Source: Dactylosporangium roseum (GTDB lineage Bacteria > Actinomycetota > Actinomycetes > Mycobacteriales > Micromonosporaceae). Taken from it: DNA of 64,000 nt. The position numbers and the translations under genes are program-made. Under the pieces are notes generated by a model that saw nothing but the letters and a program-made list of their open reading frames with translations, ran no database searches and was not told the DNA's origin. This document shows positions 8,445 through 16,359 of this stretch, piece after piece. Position 1 is the first letter of the stretch. Each line of letters starts with the position of its first letter. Where the stretch lies: the NCBI RefSeq assembly GCF_025264685.1, contig NZ_CP073721.1, positions 3,959,001 through 4,023,000 on the forward strand, written 5' to 3'.

Positions 8445-9118
8445 GCCGCGCGCTCCAGGTCGAGGGCCTTGCCGTCGCGGACCACGACCTCGCGGTCGGA
8501 CCAGGCGGCGACCCGCGGCTCGTGGGTCACCAGGACCACGGCCGCGCCGCTCTCCCGCGCCGCGGCGGTGAACAGCTTCATGACCCGCTCGCCGTTGAGC
8601 GAGTCGAGTGCCCCCGTCGGCTCGTCGGCGAAGACCACCCGCGCGCCCGTGACGAGCGCCCGGGCCACCGCGACCCGCTGCCCCTGCCCGCCGGACACCT
8701 CGCCGGGGCGCTTCCCGGCCACGTCGTCGATCTCCAGCCGGTCCAGCCAGCCGGCGGCCCGGCGCTGCGCCTGCCGGCGCCGCACGCCGTCCAGCCGCAG
8801 CGGGAGGGCGACGTTCTCCAGGCAGGTGAGCTCGGGCACCAGTTGCCCGAACTGGAACACGAACCCGAACTCGCCGCGCCGCAGGGCGCTGCGGCCGGCG
8901 TCGGACATGGCCGACAGCTCGCGGTCGCGGTAGCGCACCACGCCCGAGTCGGGCCGCACGATGCCCGCGAGGCAGTGCAACAGCGTCGACTTGCCCGAGC
9001 CGGACGGCCCCATCACGGCGACGATCTCGCCGGCCGCGACCGACATCGACGCGCCCGACAGGGCCGGCGTGGCACCGAACGACTTCGTGAGATGCTCGGC
9101 CGACAGCAACGAGGTCAT
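8441..9118 (-). CDS. ABC transporter ATP-binding protein, MacB/LolD-type
   Basis: A 225-residue ATPase with Walker A GPSGSGKST, Q-loop 'FGFVFQFGQLVPELT', signature 'EVSGGQGQRVAVARAL', Walker B 'VVFADEPTGALD' and the switch His in 'VLVTHEPRVAAW'. It energises the permease encoded immediately downstream. ATG at 9118 overlaps the PadR stop (ATGA), giving translational coupling; the longer upstream reading frame is only the PadR gene read in the wrong frame. The EPTGALDS variant is typical for MacB/LolD-type ATPases. Confidence 0.95.
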   Translation of the reverse strand: MTSLLSAEHLTKSFGATPALSGASMSVAAGEIVAVMGPSGSGKSTLLHCLAGIVRPDSGVVRYRDRELSAMSDAGRSALRRGEFGFVFQFGQLVPELTCLENVALPLRLDGVRRRQAQRRAAGWLDRLEIDDVAGKRPGEVSGGQGQRVAVARALVTGARVVFADEPTGALDSLNGERVMKLFTAAARESGAAVVLVTHEPRVAAWSDREVVVRDGKALDLERAA

Positions 9119-9639
9119 GCGCGCACCGTCCCGGCCAGCTCGTCGAGGCGCGCGGCGGTCAGCTCCAGCCAGCGCAGGTCGGCCTCGAGGTGGAACAGGG
9201 CGTGGTCGCAGACGAGCTGGTCGGCCAGGTCTCCGGCGGCCTTGCGGCGGGTCAGCTCGCGCATCAGCCGCAGGTGCTCGGAGCGCTGGGTGTCGAGGAT
9301 CCCGGCGGCGGGACGGCCGGTCAGCAGCGCCAGGATCACTTTGGTGTAGAGGGTGCTCTGCAGATACGGCTCGGGCTTCTCCGGCTGCCCGAGCCACCGC
9401 TCGACGTCGGCGACGCCGGCCGGGGTGATCGCGTATCGCTTGCGGTCCGGTCCCTCACCGGGCTCGACGCCGTTTACGGTCACCAGGCCGTGCTTCAGCA
9501 GGCGGGAGAGCGTGGCGTAGACCTGCCCGTAGGCGAGCGGCCGGTCGGCGCCGAAGCGCTCGTCGTAGGCGCGCTTCAGGTCGTACCCATGCCGGGGGTG
9601 GGCCTCGAGCAGCCCCAGGAACGCTTGACCGATGGACAT
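9115..9639 (-). CDS. PadR-family transcriptional repressor
   Basis: A 174-residue regulator. The N-terminal winged helix (FLGLLEAHPRHGYDLKRAYDERF, then YGQVYATLSRLLKHGLV) is typical of PadR, and the C-terminal half is the helical dimerisation domain (PadR C-terminal type). ATG at 9639 (MSIGQAFLGLLE) is the natural start; the earlier in-frame ATG at 9681 lies inside the operator. It is first in an operon with an exporter ATPase and permease, a common arrangement in which the repressor senses the exported compound. It probably represses itself and the exporter through the dyad at 9648-9692. Confidence 0.92.
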   Translation of the reverse strand: MSIGQAFLGLLEAHPRHGYDLKRAYDERFGADRPLAYGQVYATLSRLLKHGLVTVNGVEPGEGPDRKRYAITPAGVADVERWLGQPEKPEPYLQSTLYTKVILALLTGRPAAGILDTQRSEHLRLMRELTRRKAAGDLADQLVCDHALFHLEADLRWLELTAARLDELAGTVRA

Positions 9640-9647
9640 GCCGAGCA

Positions 9648-9692
9648 CTCTACACGTCATGTATACCTGGTGTGTATACATGCCGTGTAGAG
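9648..9692. promoter_or_regulatory. Long inverted repeat, probable PadR operator and promoter
   Basis: CTCTACACGTCATGTATAC and GTATACATGCCGTGTAGAG are 19-bp arms with one mismatch and a 7-bp spacer (CTGGTGT). The inner ATGTATAC/GTATACAT resembles the ATGT...ACAT sites bound by PadR proteins. It starts 8 bp before the padR ATG on the minus strand, and TATACA within it could be the -10 box, so bound repressor would block initiation directly. Confidence 0.75.
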
Positions 9693-10131
9693 TCGGTCAG
9701 AGATCGAGGATCCGCGAAGTTCAGCCCGACGGCCCCTCGTCGCCCCGGATAAGCCGACGATTCGAGCGCGGGGCTCGGAAGTGTCGCCGCCGAGGCGCGC
9801 CATCCGCCGCCGCGTCGCTCGACCTCATGATCATGGGAAAGATCTGGCCGCCCCGATAGCCAGATCTTTCCCATGATCATGGAGTCGCCCGGCCGGAACG
9901 TGCCGCCCCGGGTTCAGCGGCGACCGCGATCGACAACCACCCCGCCCGCACGACGGTGTGTCACCGTCCTGTAGTGCGACACCGGGGACGGGCGGACGAC
10001 CGGCCTTGGTTATCCGATGCTCCGGGCGGACCCCGCGAGGTGGGCGGGTTTGTCGATACCGCCTTCGGCATCCTGGCCGGCGGGCTCCAGCCTGCCGCCA
10101 CCGCGCCATCAACAGGGCGCTGACCAGGTCT
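9693..10131. other. Intergenic region without a supported gene
   Basis: This stretch separates the padR operon from the cellulase gene. Apart from the perfect hairpin at 9826-9881 I see no gene; reading frames here are short and have atypical composition. Confidence 0.6.
9826..9881. repeat. Perfect 23-bp inverted repeat with 10-nt loop
   Basis: Arms 9826-9848 and 9859-9881 are exact reverse complements, each containing CATGATCATGGGAAAGATC or its complement. The element sits in gene-free DNA upstream of both flanking genes, so it is an unlikely terminator for either; a palindromic interspersed repeat is more plausible. It shares the TGATCATG core with the element at 2652 but is otherwise different. 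Confidence 0.7.
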
Positions 10132-10147
10132 TCCTACAACTGTAGGA
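10132..10147. promoter_or_regulatory. Short dyad upstream of the cellulase gene
   Basis: TCCTACA-AC-TGTAGGA is a perfect 7-bp inverted repeat about 175 bp before the cellulase start. It is a possible operator for a cellulase regulator; it does not match the CebR site TGGGAGCGCTCCCA. Confidence 0.35.
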
Positions 10148-10219
10148 GGAAATGTGCCAAACCCCGGTCCCGGTTGTGGCCCGGATCACATTCAGGGGTT
10201 TATGTCCTTTTCTTCCCTT

Positions 10220-10315
10220 CTTTGGATCGGTAGCTTCGCCCAAACGCGTGGCCAATCACCCGATTTCTCCCCTGAGAGTCGGGATGCCGCGCTACATCCC
10301 TCACCCGATCCAAAG
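10220..10315 (+). promoter_or_regulatory. Structured 5' leader of the GH9 gene, candidate cis-regulatory RNA
   Basis: Nested complementary segments can be read: CTTTGGATCGG (10220-10230) with CCGATCCAAAG (10305-10315); inside it GTAGC (10230-10234) with GCTAC (10291-10295); and an inner hairpin CCCGA/TCGGG (10259-10263, 10279-10283) with CTC/GAG. The outer 3' arm runs into the ribosome site AAAGGAGAG (10312-10320), so folding could hide it. I could not match the sequence to known c-di-GMP or c-di-AMP riboswitch consensus elements. Confidence 0.5.
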
Positions 10316-10323
10316 GAGAGCTG

Positions 10324-12171
10324 GTGCGCCTGCCTGTCCTTTCGCGAAAAGCCCGACTGGCCGCCATCGCGGCGGTCGTGGCTGTCCCCGCGGTGGCACT
10401 GCCCATCGCCTTCGCCGGCCGTGACAGCGGCCTGCCCGGAACCGGTGGTGCCAACGACGGCAGCGCTTACGCGTTCCCGGCCACGCCGGACCAGATCCCG
10501 GACACCCCTGTCCGGGTCAACCAGGTCGGCTACCTGCCGGACGGCCCGAAGCGGGCCACGGTCATCTCCGACGCACAGCAGCCGCTGCGGTGGGAACTGA
10601 AGGACAAGGCCGGCAAGGTCGTCGCGTCCGGTGCGTCCGAGCCGCGCGGCATGGACGACAGTTCGGGCCAGAACACCCATGTGGTGGACTTCAGCTCGTA
10701 CCGCGGCACCGGCAACACGTACACGCTGGAGGTCGACGGCAAGGCGAGCCTGCCCTTCGATCTGGACCCGAAGGCGTACCAGCAGCTCGGCATCGACTCG
10801 CTGTCGTTCTTCTACCCGCAGCGCAGCGGCATCGAGATCTCCAACGACATCGCGCCCGGCTACGGCCGCAAGGCCGGCCACACCGCCGACACCCCCAACG
10901 GCGGCGACACGAAGGTCCCGTGCGCCCCGGGTAGCTGCGACTACACGCTCGACGTCACGGGCGGCTGGTACGACGCCGGCGACCACGGCAAGTACGTGGT
11001 CAACGGCGGCATCTCCGTCGCCCAGTTGATGAGCAGCTACGAGCGTTCGCCGAAGGCGGCGCAGGCCCGCGCGCTGCACATCCCCGAGACCGGCGGCAAG
11101 ACCCCGGACGTGCTCGACGAGGCGCGCTGGGAGCTCGACTTCCTCCTGAAGATGCAGGTGCCGGACGGTGAGCAACTCGCCGGCATGGCCCACCACAAGA
11201 TCCACGACGTGGCCTGGACCGGGCTGCCGACGGACCCGGCGGCGGACCCCCAGCAGCGCCAGTTGCGCCCGCCGTCGACCGCGGCGACCCTGAACCTGGC
11301 GGCGGCCGCCGCGCAGGGCGCCCGGGTCTTCGCCCAGTACGACAAGGCCTACTCCGAGAAGCTGCTCGGCGCGGCGAAGAAGGCGTACGCGGCCGCCAAG
11401 GCCCACCCGACGATGTACGCGCCGGACTCCGACGGGGTCGGCGGCGGCGCCTACGGCGACGCCAACGTCTCCGACGAGTTCTACTGGGCCGCCGCGGAGC
11501 TCTACATCACCACGGGCGACAAGCAGTACGCCGGGGACGTGAGCGACTCGACGGTGCACAAGGCCGACGTGTTCGACCGCGCCTTCGACTGGCAGAACAC
11601 CGCCGCGCTCGGCCGGCTCGACCTGGCCACGATCGACAACAAGCTCCCGGACCGGGAGCGGGTGCGCGAGTCCGTCGTGGCGGGTGCCGACCGGTACCTG
11701 AAGATCGTGTCCGAGCAGGCGTACGGCCAGGCCTACGCGCCCAACGGCGGCTACGACTGGGCCTCCAACGCCCAGATGCTCAACAACCTGGCCGTCGTCG
11801 CGGCGGCGTTCGACCTGACCGGTGAGCACAAGTACCGCGACGGCGTGCTGTCCGGCATGGACTACCTGTTCGGCCGCAACGCGCTGAACCAGTCGTACGT
11901 CACCGGCTACGGCGAGAAGGCGTCGAAGAACCAGCACAGCCGCTGGTACGCGCACCAGCTCGACCCGAAGCTGCCGAACCCGCCGCGCGGCACCCTCGCC
12001 GGTGGACCGAACTCGCAACTGCAGGACGAGGTGGCGTCGGCCCAGCTCCGCGGCTGCAAGCCGCAGATGTGCTACATCGACGACATCAAGTCGTGGTCGA
12101 CGAACGAGCTGACCATCAACTGGAACTCGGCGCTGGCCTACGTCTCGACCTTCGTGGCGGACCAGACCTAG
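10324..12171 (+). CDS. Secreted glycoside hydrolase family 9 (endoglucanase)
   Basis: A 615-residue cellulase. Residues 1-37 are a signal peptide (basic start, hydrophobic core, AIAAVVAVPAVALP). Residues about 60-150 form the N-terminal Ig-like domain of GH9 enzymes ('VRVNQVGYLPDGPKRATV'). The catalytic domain has GGWYDAGDHGKYV with the two Asp residues of the catalytic base, the conserved His in QHSRWYAHQ, and near the end WSTNELTINWNS with the acid Glu. There is no cellulose-binding module, so it may act on soluble or accessible glucan. GTG at 10324 follows AAAGGAGAG. It converges on the Rsm22-type gene, and the two TAG stops overlap in CTAG. Confidence 0.95.
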   Translation: MRLPVLSRKARLAAIAAVVAVPAVALPIAFAGRDSGLPGTGGANDGSAYAFPATPDQIPDTPVRVNQVGYLPDGPKRATVISDAQQPLRWELKDKAGKVVASGASEPRGMDDSSGQNTHVVDFSSYRGTGNTYTLEVDGKASLPFDLDPKAYQQLGIDSLSFFYPQRSGIEISNDIAPGYGRKAGHTADTPNGGDTKVPCAPGSCDYTLDVTGGWYDAGDHGKYVVNGGISVAQLMSSYERSPKAAQARALHIPETGGKTPDVLDEARWELDFLLKMQVPDGEQLAGMAHHKIHDVAWTGLPTDPAADPQQRQLRPPSTAATLNLAAAAAQGARVFAQYDKAYSEKLLGAAKKAYAAAKAHPTMYAPDSDGVGGGAYGDANVSDEFYWAAAELYITTGDKQYAGDVSDSTVHKADVFDRAFDWQNTAALGRLDLATIDNKLPDRERVRESVVAGADRYLKIVSEQAYGQAYAPNGGYDWASNAQMLNNLAVVAAAFDLTGEHKYRDGVLSGMDYLFGRNALNQSYVTGYGEKASKNQHSRWYAHQLDPKLPNPPRGTLAGGPNSQLQDEVASAQLRGCKPQMCYIDDIKSWSTNELTINWNSALAYVSTFVADQT

Positions 12172-13127
12172 CACTGGTCCGGTTCGGCACCTGACGAGTG
12201 GGGCGGCCATCGGTCGCCCCACTCGGCGTCTCTGGCCGCCTTGTACCGCGGCCCCTCCCGCTTGGACACCAGCACCGGCCCGACGGTGGTGTCCTCCCGG
12301 CACACCTGCAGCGTGACGAGTCCCTTCCGGAACGCGGGATGCCGCACGATCCGGCCCGCCGCCGCGCCCGGCGCGCGGGTCGCGGCGACGAACGCGAACT
12401 TCTCGTCCTCGTGGCCGAGCTGCGCGTCCTTCAGCCGCCGGTGCAGCGCCGATCGGTTGACCCGGGCCGAGAAGTGGCACCAGTCCCGGCCCCGCATGCC
12501 GCAGGCGAGCTGGTGCGGGCAGGGCGCCGCGACCGTCCATCCCGCCGCGATGAGCTGGTCCCGCACCGTGAGGATCCGGCGGTACCCCTGGGGAGTCCCC
12601 GGCTCGACGACGACCAGAGCCTGCCGTGCCGCCCCGGCGGCCAGCCCGACGAGCGAGCGCTGGTCCTCCTCCGTCAGCTCCGTCAGCACGTATGACACCG
12701 TCACGAGATCGGCCTCGTCCGGCACCTCGTCGCCGAGCCGCCAGTGCCGCCAGTCCGCCTCCAGGCGACCCGTCGCGATCCGCCGGCCGAGCCGCAGCGC
12801 CTCCGGCACCTGGTCGAGGATCGTCGTGCCGACGGTGCCGAAGACGTCCGCCACCGCCCAGGCCGCCGCGCCTGTGCCGCCACCGAGGTCGAGCAGGCTG
12901 CGCGGCCCGACCGGCGGCAGGTGCCGCAGCGCGGCGGTGACGGCGGCATGGGTCGCCGGCATCCGGTACGCCGCGTAGGCCGTCGCGTCCACCATGTTCC
13001 GCAGCAGCGGCTCGTCGGCCGGGCGCCCGCCGCGGTAGTCGGCGATGAGCCGCCGCACCGCGTCCGCCAGCCGCGCGGGCGGCACGTCGGCCAGGACCGC
13101 GTCGAGGGCGGTGCGCAGGTCAGACAC
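12168..13127 (-). CDS. Rsm22-like ribosomal small-subunit methyltransferase-type protein
   Basis: About 319 residues. A Rossmann SAM-binding motif 'SLLDLGGGTGAAAWAVAD' lies near residue 90, followed by VTVSYVLTEL as motif IV. The Cys-rich segment CPHQLACGMRGRDWCHF is the signature of the Rsm22 family, whose mitochondrial members bind an iron-sulfur cluster and act on the ribosomal small subunit. Bacterial members are uncharacterised, so target and activity are inference. GTG at 13127 is chosen as it overlaps the DUF389 gene stop by 8 bp, implying coupling. Confidence 0.85.
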   Translation of the reverse strand: MSDLRTALDAVLADVPPARLADAVRRLIADYRGGRPADEPLLRNMVDATAYAAYRMPATHAAVTAALRHLPPVGPRSLLDLGGGTGAAAWAVADVFGTVGTTILDQVPEALRLGRRIATGRLEADWRHWRLGDEVPDEADLVTVSYVLTELTEEDQRSLVGLAAGAARQALVVVEPGTPQGYRRILTVRDQLIAAGWTVAAPCPHQLACGMRGRDWCHFSARVNRSALHRRLKDAQLGHEDEKFAFVAATRAPGAAAGRIVRHPAFRKGLVTLQVCREDTTVGPVLVSKREGPRYKAARDAEWGDRWPPHSSGAEPDQC

Positions 13128-14040
13128 GACCGCGCCACCACCAGCGCTGGACGAGCAGGGTGAGGACACCCGCGGTGACGATGGCGGCCAGGTTCAGCAG
13201 GAGCTGGAGCGCCGACCCCGCCGCCTCGTGCCACACGCCGTAGGCCAGCGCCGCCGCGATGTTGGCCGCCGCCGGCACCGTCGTCACCGAGATCAGCACG
13301 CCGATCAGCGGGCCCGCCTTCGCCGACGTCAGCGACAGCATGCCGGCCACCCCCGCGAAGAAGCCGACGATCCAGGAGAGCGCGTCGGGCTGCCAGATGA
13401 AGTCGGTGAGCGGCCGCTCCCGCAGCAGCATGCCCTCGTCCACCAGGCCGAGCAGGTCGAGCAGCCAGGTGTTGACCATGGTGGCCAGGATCGCGATGGG
13501 GAACCCGACGCCGAGGGCCAGCAGCGCCCGCCCGATCGCCCGGCGCCGGGCGCGCACGACCCCGACGCACAGCGCCGCCAGCGGGCCGAACTCCGGGCCG
13601 ACGACCATCGCGCCGACGATGAGGATCGGCTGGTCGAGGATCACCCCGATGCCCGCGATGACGGTCGCGATGCCGAGCATCAGCAGATACGTGCCGGAGA
13701 GCTCGGTCTCCTCGCCGGTCTTCTGCTCGATCTCGTCCCAGACCACCGCGTCGGCGGCGAGCCCGGGCGCCGCCGCCGCGGCCCGGCTGGCCGACCTCGA
13801 CAGCGTGACGTCGACGTTCTCGATGGCGATGGAGCCGCACTCGTCGATACCGAGCTCACGCAGCGTGGCGAGGACCGGGCTGCCGGCCTCCCGCACCACG
13901 TCGCAGAGCACCACGTCACCGGCCGGCTCACGAGCGGCGCCCGGCAGCACGACCAGGTTGGTCGCCCCCGCCTCGACGGTCAGGACGCCGACGACCTTCT
14001 CCGTCAGCTCGGGCGGGCTGATGACCCTCAGATGCAGCAT
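13120..14040 (-). CDS. DUF389 family integral membrane protein
   Basis: A 306-residue protein. The cytoplasmic N-terminal domain (residues 1-110) begins MLHLRVISPPELTEKVV and resembles the ligand-binding-like domain of this family. Six or so membrane helices follow, with the family-typical 'LMLGIATVIAGIGVILDQPILIVGAMVVGPEFGPLAALCVGVV' block. Function of DUF389 proteins is unknown. ATG at 14040 is used; the upstream extension in frame is a poor sequence. It is cotranscribed with the Rsm22-like gene and divergent from the WGR protein gene, 75 bp away. Confidence 0.9.
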   Translation of the reverse strand: MLHLRVISPPELTEKVVGVLTVEAGATNLVVLPGAAREPAGDVVLCDVVREAGSPVLATLRELGIDECGSIAIENVDVTLSRSASRAAAAAPGLAADAVVWDEIEQKTGEETELSGTYLLMLGIATVIAGIGVILDQPILIVGAMVVGPEFGPLAALCVGVVRARRRAIGRALLALGVGFPIAILATMVNTWLLDLLGLVDEGMLLRERPLTDFIWQPDALSWIVGFFAGVAGMLSLTSAKAGPLIGVLISVTTVPAAANIAAALAYGVWHEAAGSALQLLLNLAAIVTAGVLTLLVQRWWWRGRV

Positions 14041-14115
14041 GGTTCCATTTTTGTCGTACCGGGTCGCTAGGCTGACGCCGCCCCTCGATCCCCTCACCTG
14101 GAAGGCACTTCATCG

Positions 14116-15534
14116 ATGGCCCAGACGACCTATCTCGAGCTGTCCCAAGACAGCGGCACCGCGCACAAGTTCTACGAGGTCACCGTCGACGGCACCGAGA
14201 TGACGATCCGATACGGGCGGATCGGCGACGCCGGCCAGGTCAAGAAGACCACCTACAACGACTCCTCGAAGGCGCAGTCGGAGGCGGCGAAGAAGATCGG
14301 GGAGAAGGTCCGCAAGGGCTACGCGCCCGCCGTGCCCGGCCAGCGGGCGCCGCGCTCGGTGACCCGGCGGCAGATCGTCAGCCAGCAGTCGACGGCCAAG
14401 ACGGCGCCGGTGCTGTGGAAGTACCGGTCGGGTGCCCCCGCGTTCGGCATCTTCATCAACGACGACGTGTGCATGGTCGGCAACGAGAAGGGCACGATCA
14501 CCGTGCTGCGCCACGACGCCACGGTCGACCGGCAGTTCCAGTTGCCCGACGGGGTCAAGTGCATCGTGGCCGACGACGCGTGGATCTACGCCGGCTGCGA
14601 CGACGGCAACGTCTACGACCTGTCCGGCAAGGTCCCGCGGCTGGCCTATGCGATCGCCCCCGACATCGACATCTACTGGCTCGACATCCACGACGGCATC
14701 CTCGGCGTCTCCGACGACAAGGGCGGCGTCTGCGCCATCGACCACGAGGACGAGTTCCTGTGGCGCAAGAAGAGCAAGGGCGCCAGCGGCTGGATGGTCC
14801 GCTGCGACGCCAACGCGGTGCACCACGGCCACAGCAGGGGCGTCACCAGCTACGACTGGCGCACCGGCGCCGAGCGGTGGTATCAGTCGACCCAGGGCGC
14901 CGTCCTGTTCGGCTGGCAGGAGGGCGACATGCTCTACGCCGGCATGTCGTCCAACTCGGTGCTGTCCTTCGGTAAGGACGGCTCGACGGGCGTGACCTAC
15001 CGCTGCGACAACACCATCTTCTCCAACGCGACCTCGCCCGACGGCCGCTACGTCTTCGCCGGTGACTACCGCTCGTCGGTCTACTGCTTCGACGCCGCGG
15101 GCAACCGGCTGTGGAAGCTCGGCACCGGTTGCGGCAGCGCCTACTCGATGCAGTACCACGACGAGAGGCTCTACATCGTCACCACCGACGGATCACTGGC
15201 CTGCATCGACGCCAGCGAGAGCGCGGTGCGCGCGGCCGAGCAGGGCGTCGTGCCGGAATACGTCGACGTGAAGGCCCCGCGGATGGACGCCGTCGCCCCG
15301 TCCACGACGGTCGAGGTCGTCTCCGACCCGGCCGACGGTGTCATCGTCGAGTGTGTCGAGCAGGGCGGCCGGCTGCGGATCCGCGTCGTCAGCCCCGGCT
15401 ACCACGACGACTGGCAGGTCCAGTTCCCGAAGGGCATCCGCGAGGCCAACGCCCGCTACGTCGTGACCGGCGTCCGTGAGGCCACCCGCGGCGGCTTCTA
15501 CCGCACGCACGGCGAGATCCGCCGCCTGGTCTGA
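14116..15534 (+). CDS. WGR domain protein with C-terminal beta-propeller
   Basis: A 472-residue cytoplasmic protein. Residues 3-80 are a WGR domain (KFYEVTVDGTEMTIRYGRIGDAGQ...), the nucleic-acid-contacting module otherwise found in PARP1-type enzymes and MolR. Residues about 95-375 form a PQQ-like propeller with repeats such as VCMVGNEKGTITVLRHD, WIYAGCDDGNVYDL and YVFAGDYRSSVYCFD. The last 80 residues are a separate small domain. No catalytic site is seen; a scaffold that reads DNA ends or breaks is possible (inference). It is divergent from DUF389 and ends at a hairpin shared with the PIG-L gene. Confidence 0.85.
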   Translation: MAQTTYLELSQDSGTAHKFYEVTVDGTEMTIRYGRIGDAGQVKKTTYNDSSKAQSEAAKKIGEKVRKGYAPAVPGQRAPRSVTRRQIVSQQSTAKTAPVLWKYRSGAPAFGIFINDDVCMVGNEKGTITVLRHDATVDRQFQLPDGVKCIVADDAWIYAGCDDGNVYDLSGKVPRLAYAIAPDIDIYWLDIHDGILGVSDDKGGVCAIDHEDEFLWRKKSKGASGWMVRCDANAVHHGHSRGVTSYDWRTGAERWYQSTQGAVLFGWQEGDMLYAGMSSNSVLSFGKDGSTGVTYRCDNTIFSNATSPDGRYVFAGDYRSSVYCFDAAGNRLWKLGTGCGSAYSMQYHDERLYIVTTDGSLACIDASESAVRAAEQGVVPEYVDVKAPRMDAVAPSTTVEVVSDPADGVIVECVEQGGRLRIRVVSPGYHDDWQVQFPKGIREANARYVVTGVREATRGGFYRTHGEIRRLV

Positions 15535-15555
15535 CGCGGTCCGGCCGAGCCGGCC

Positions 15556-15581
15556 GAGCCTGCCGGTCAGCCGGCAGGCTC
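15556..15581. terminator. Bidirectional hairpin terminator
   Basis: GAGCCTGCCGG/CCGGCAGGCTC is an 11-bp perfect stem with a 4-nt loop, between two convergent genes. The loop contains the PIG-L stop codon. No T-tract follows, as is usual for stem-only actinobacterial terminators. Confidence 0.7.
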
Positions 15582-16331
15582 CCACGGCGGCGGGCCCTCG
15601 AAGCGCAGCATGTAGACGTCGAACAGCACCGCCGCCTCGACGCCGATGGCGGGGCCGCCCAACTCGGCCATCCAGGTCAGGAACGGTCCCGGCTCGGGGC
15701 CGCTGACGCCCAGCCCCTTCGTGTACTCCGCATGCGCGGCCAGCGAGCGGATGCCGGCCCGCAGCGGCTCGCCGGTGACGTCCACGCCGTGGGTCGGCCG
15801 GTCGGCACCGGCGAAGCAGACGAACCGCACGCCGTCCCACGGTTCCAGGCCCTCGTCGGCCAGCTCCGGGAAAATCCAGCGGTTGCCGGCGTCACGTGCG
15901 GCGTCCAGCGCGGCGAGGCCGACCACCCGGTGATCGGCCTGGTTGGCCATGCCGCCGGCCATCCGAGTCTCATACGAGCCGGTCACGATCACGTCCGGTT
16001 TGTGCCGCCGGATCGACCGTACGATGTCGCGACGCAGTGCCGGCCCGCCCTCGATCACGCCGTCGGGGTGGTCGAGGAACTCCACGACGTCGACGCCGAC
16101 CTCGGCGGCGGCGGCGCGCTGCTCCTGCTCACGCAGCGGACCCGCCTTGGACGGATGCAGGCTGTCGATGCCGGCCTCGCCGCGGGTCGCGAGCAGATAG
16201 GTCACCTGCTTGCCCTGGGCGGTCCAGCGCGCGACGGCCGAGGCGGTGCCGTATTCGATGTCGTCGGGGTGGGCGGCCACCGCGAGGCAGCGGTTCCAGT
16301 CCTCGGGTAGCACCTGCGTCGGTGCGGTCAT
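15567..16331 (-). CDS. PIG-L family N-deacetylase
   Basis: A 254-residue zinc-dependent deacetylase of the PIG-L/MshB/BshB family. The metal-binding AHPDDIEYG motif is near residue 21 and a third His ligand lies in NQADHRVVG. Members remove acetyl groups from GlcNAc-inositol, GlcNAc-malate or antibiotic sugars; which one applies cannot be read here. ATG at 16331 (MTAPTQVLPEDW) is the family-like start. It is divergent from the esterase gene, with only 28 bp between the starts, so their promoters overlap. Confidence 0.92.
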   Translation of the reverse strand: MTAPTQVLPEDWNRCLAVAAHPDDIEYGTASAVARWTAQGKQVTYLLATRGEAGIDSLHPSKAGPLREQEQRAAAAEVGVDVVEFLDHPDGVIEGGPALRRDIVRSIRRHKPDVIVTGSYETRMAGGMANQADHRVVGLAALDAARDAGNRWIFPELADEGLEPWDGVRFVCFAGADRPTHGVDVTGEPLRAGIRSLAAHAEYTKGLGVSGPEPGPFLTWMAELGGPAIGVEAAVLFDVYMLRFEGPPPWEPAG

Positions 16332-16359
16332 GCCCACACGGTACGGGATACTGGCCCAT

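Noticed and set aside
10144..10323. c-di-GMP or c-di-AMP riboswitch upstream of the cellulase
   Set aside because: Conserved blocks of those classes (for example GCAAAGCC or GGGGUGAAUC types) are not present. Only secondary structure is supported.
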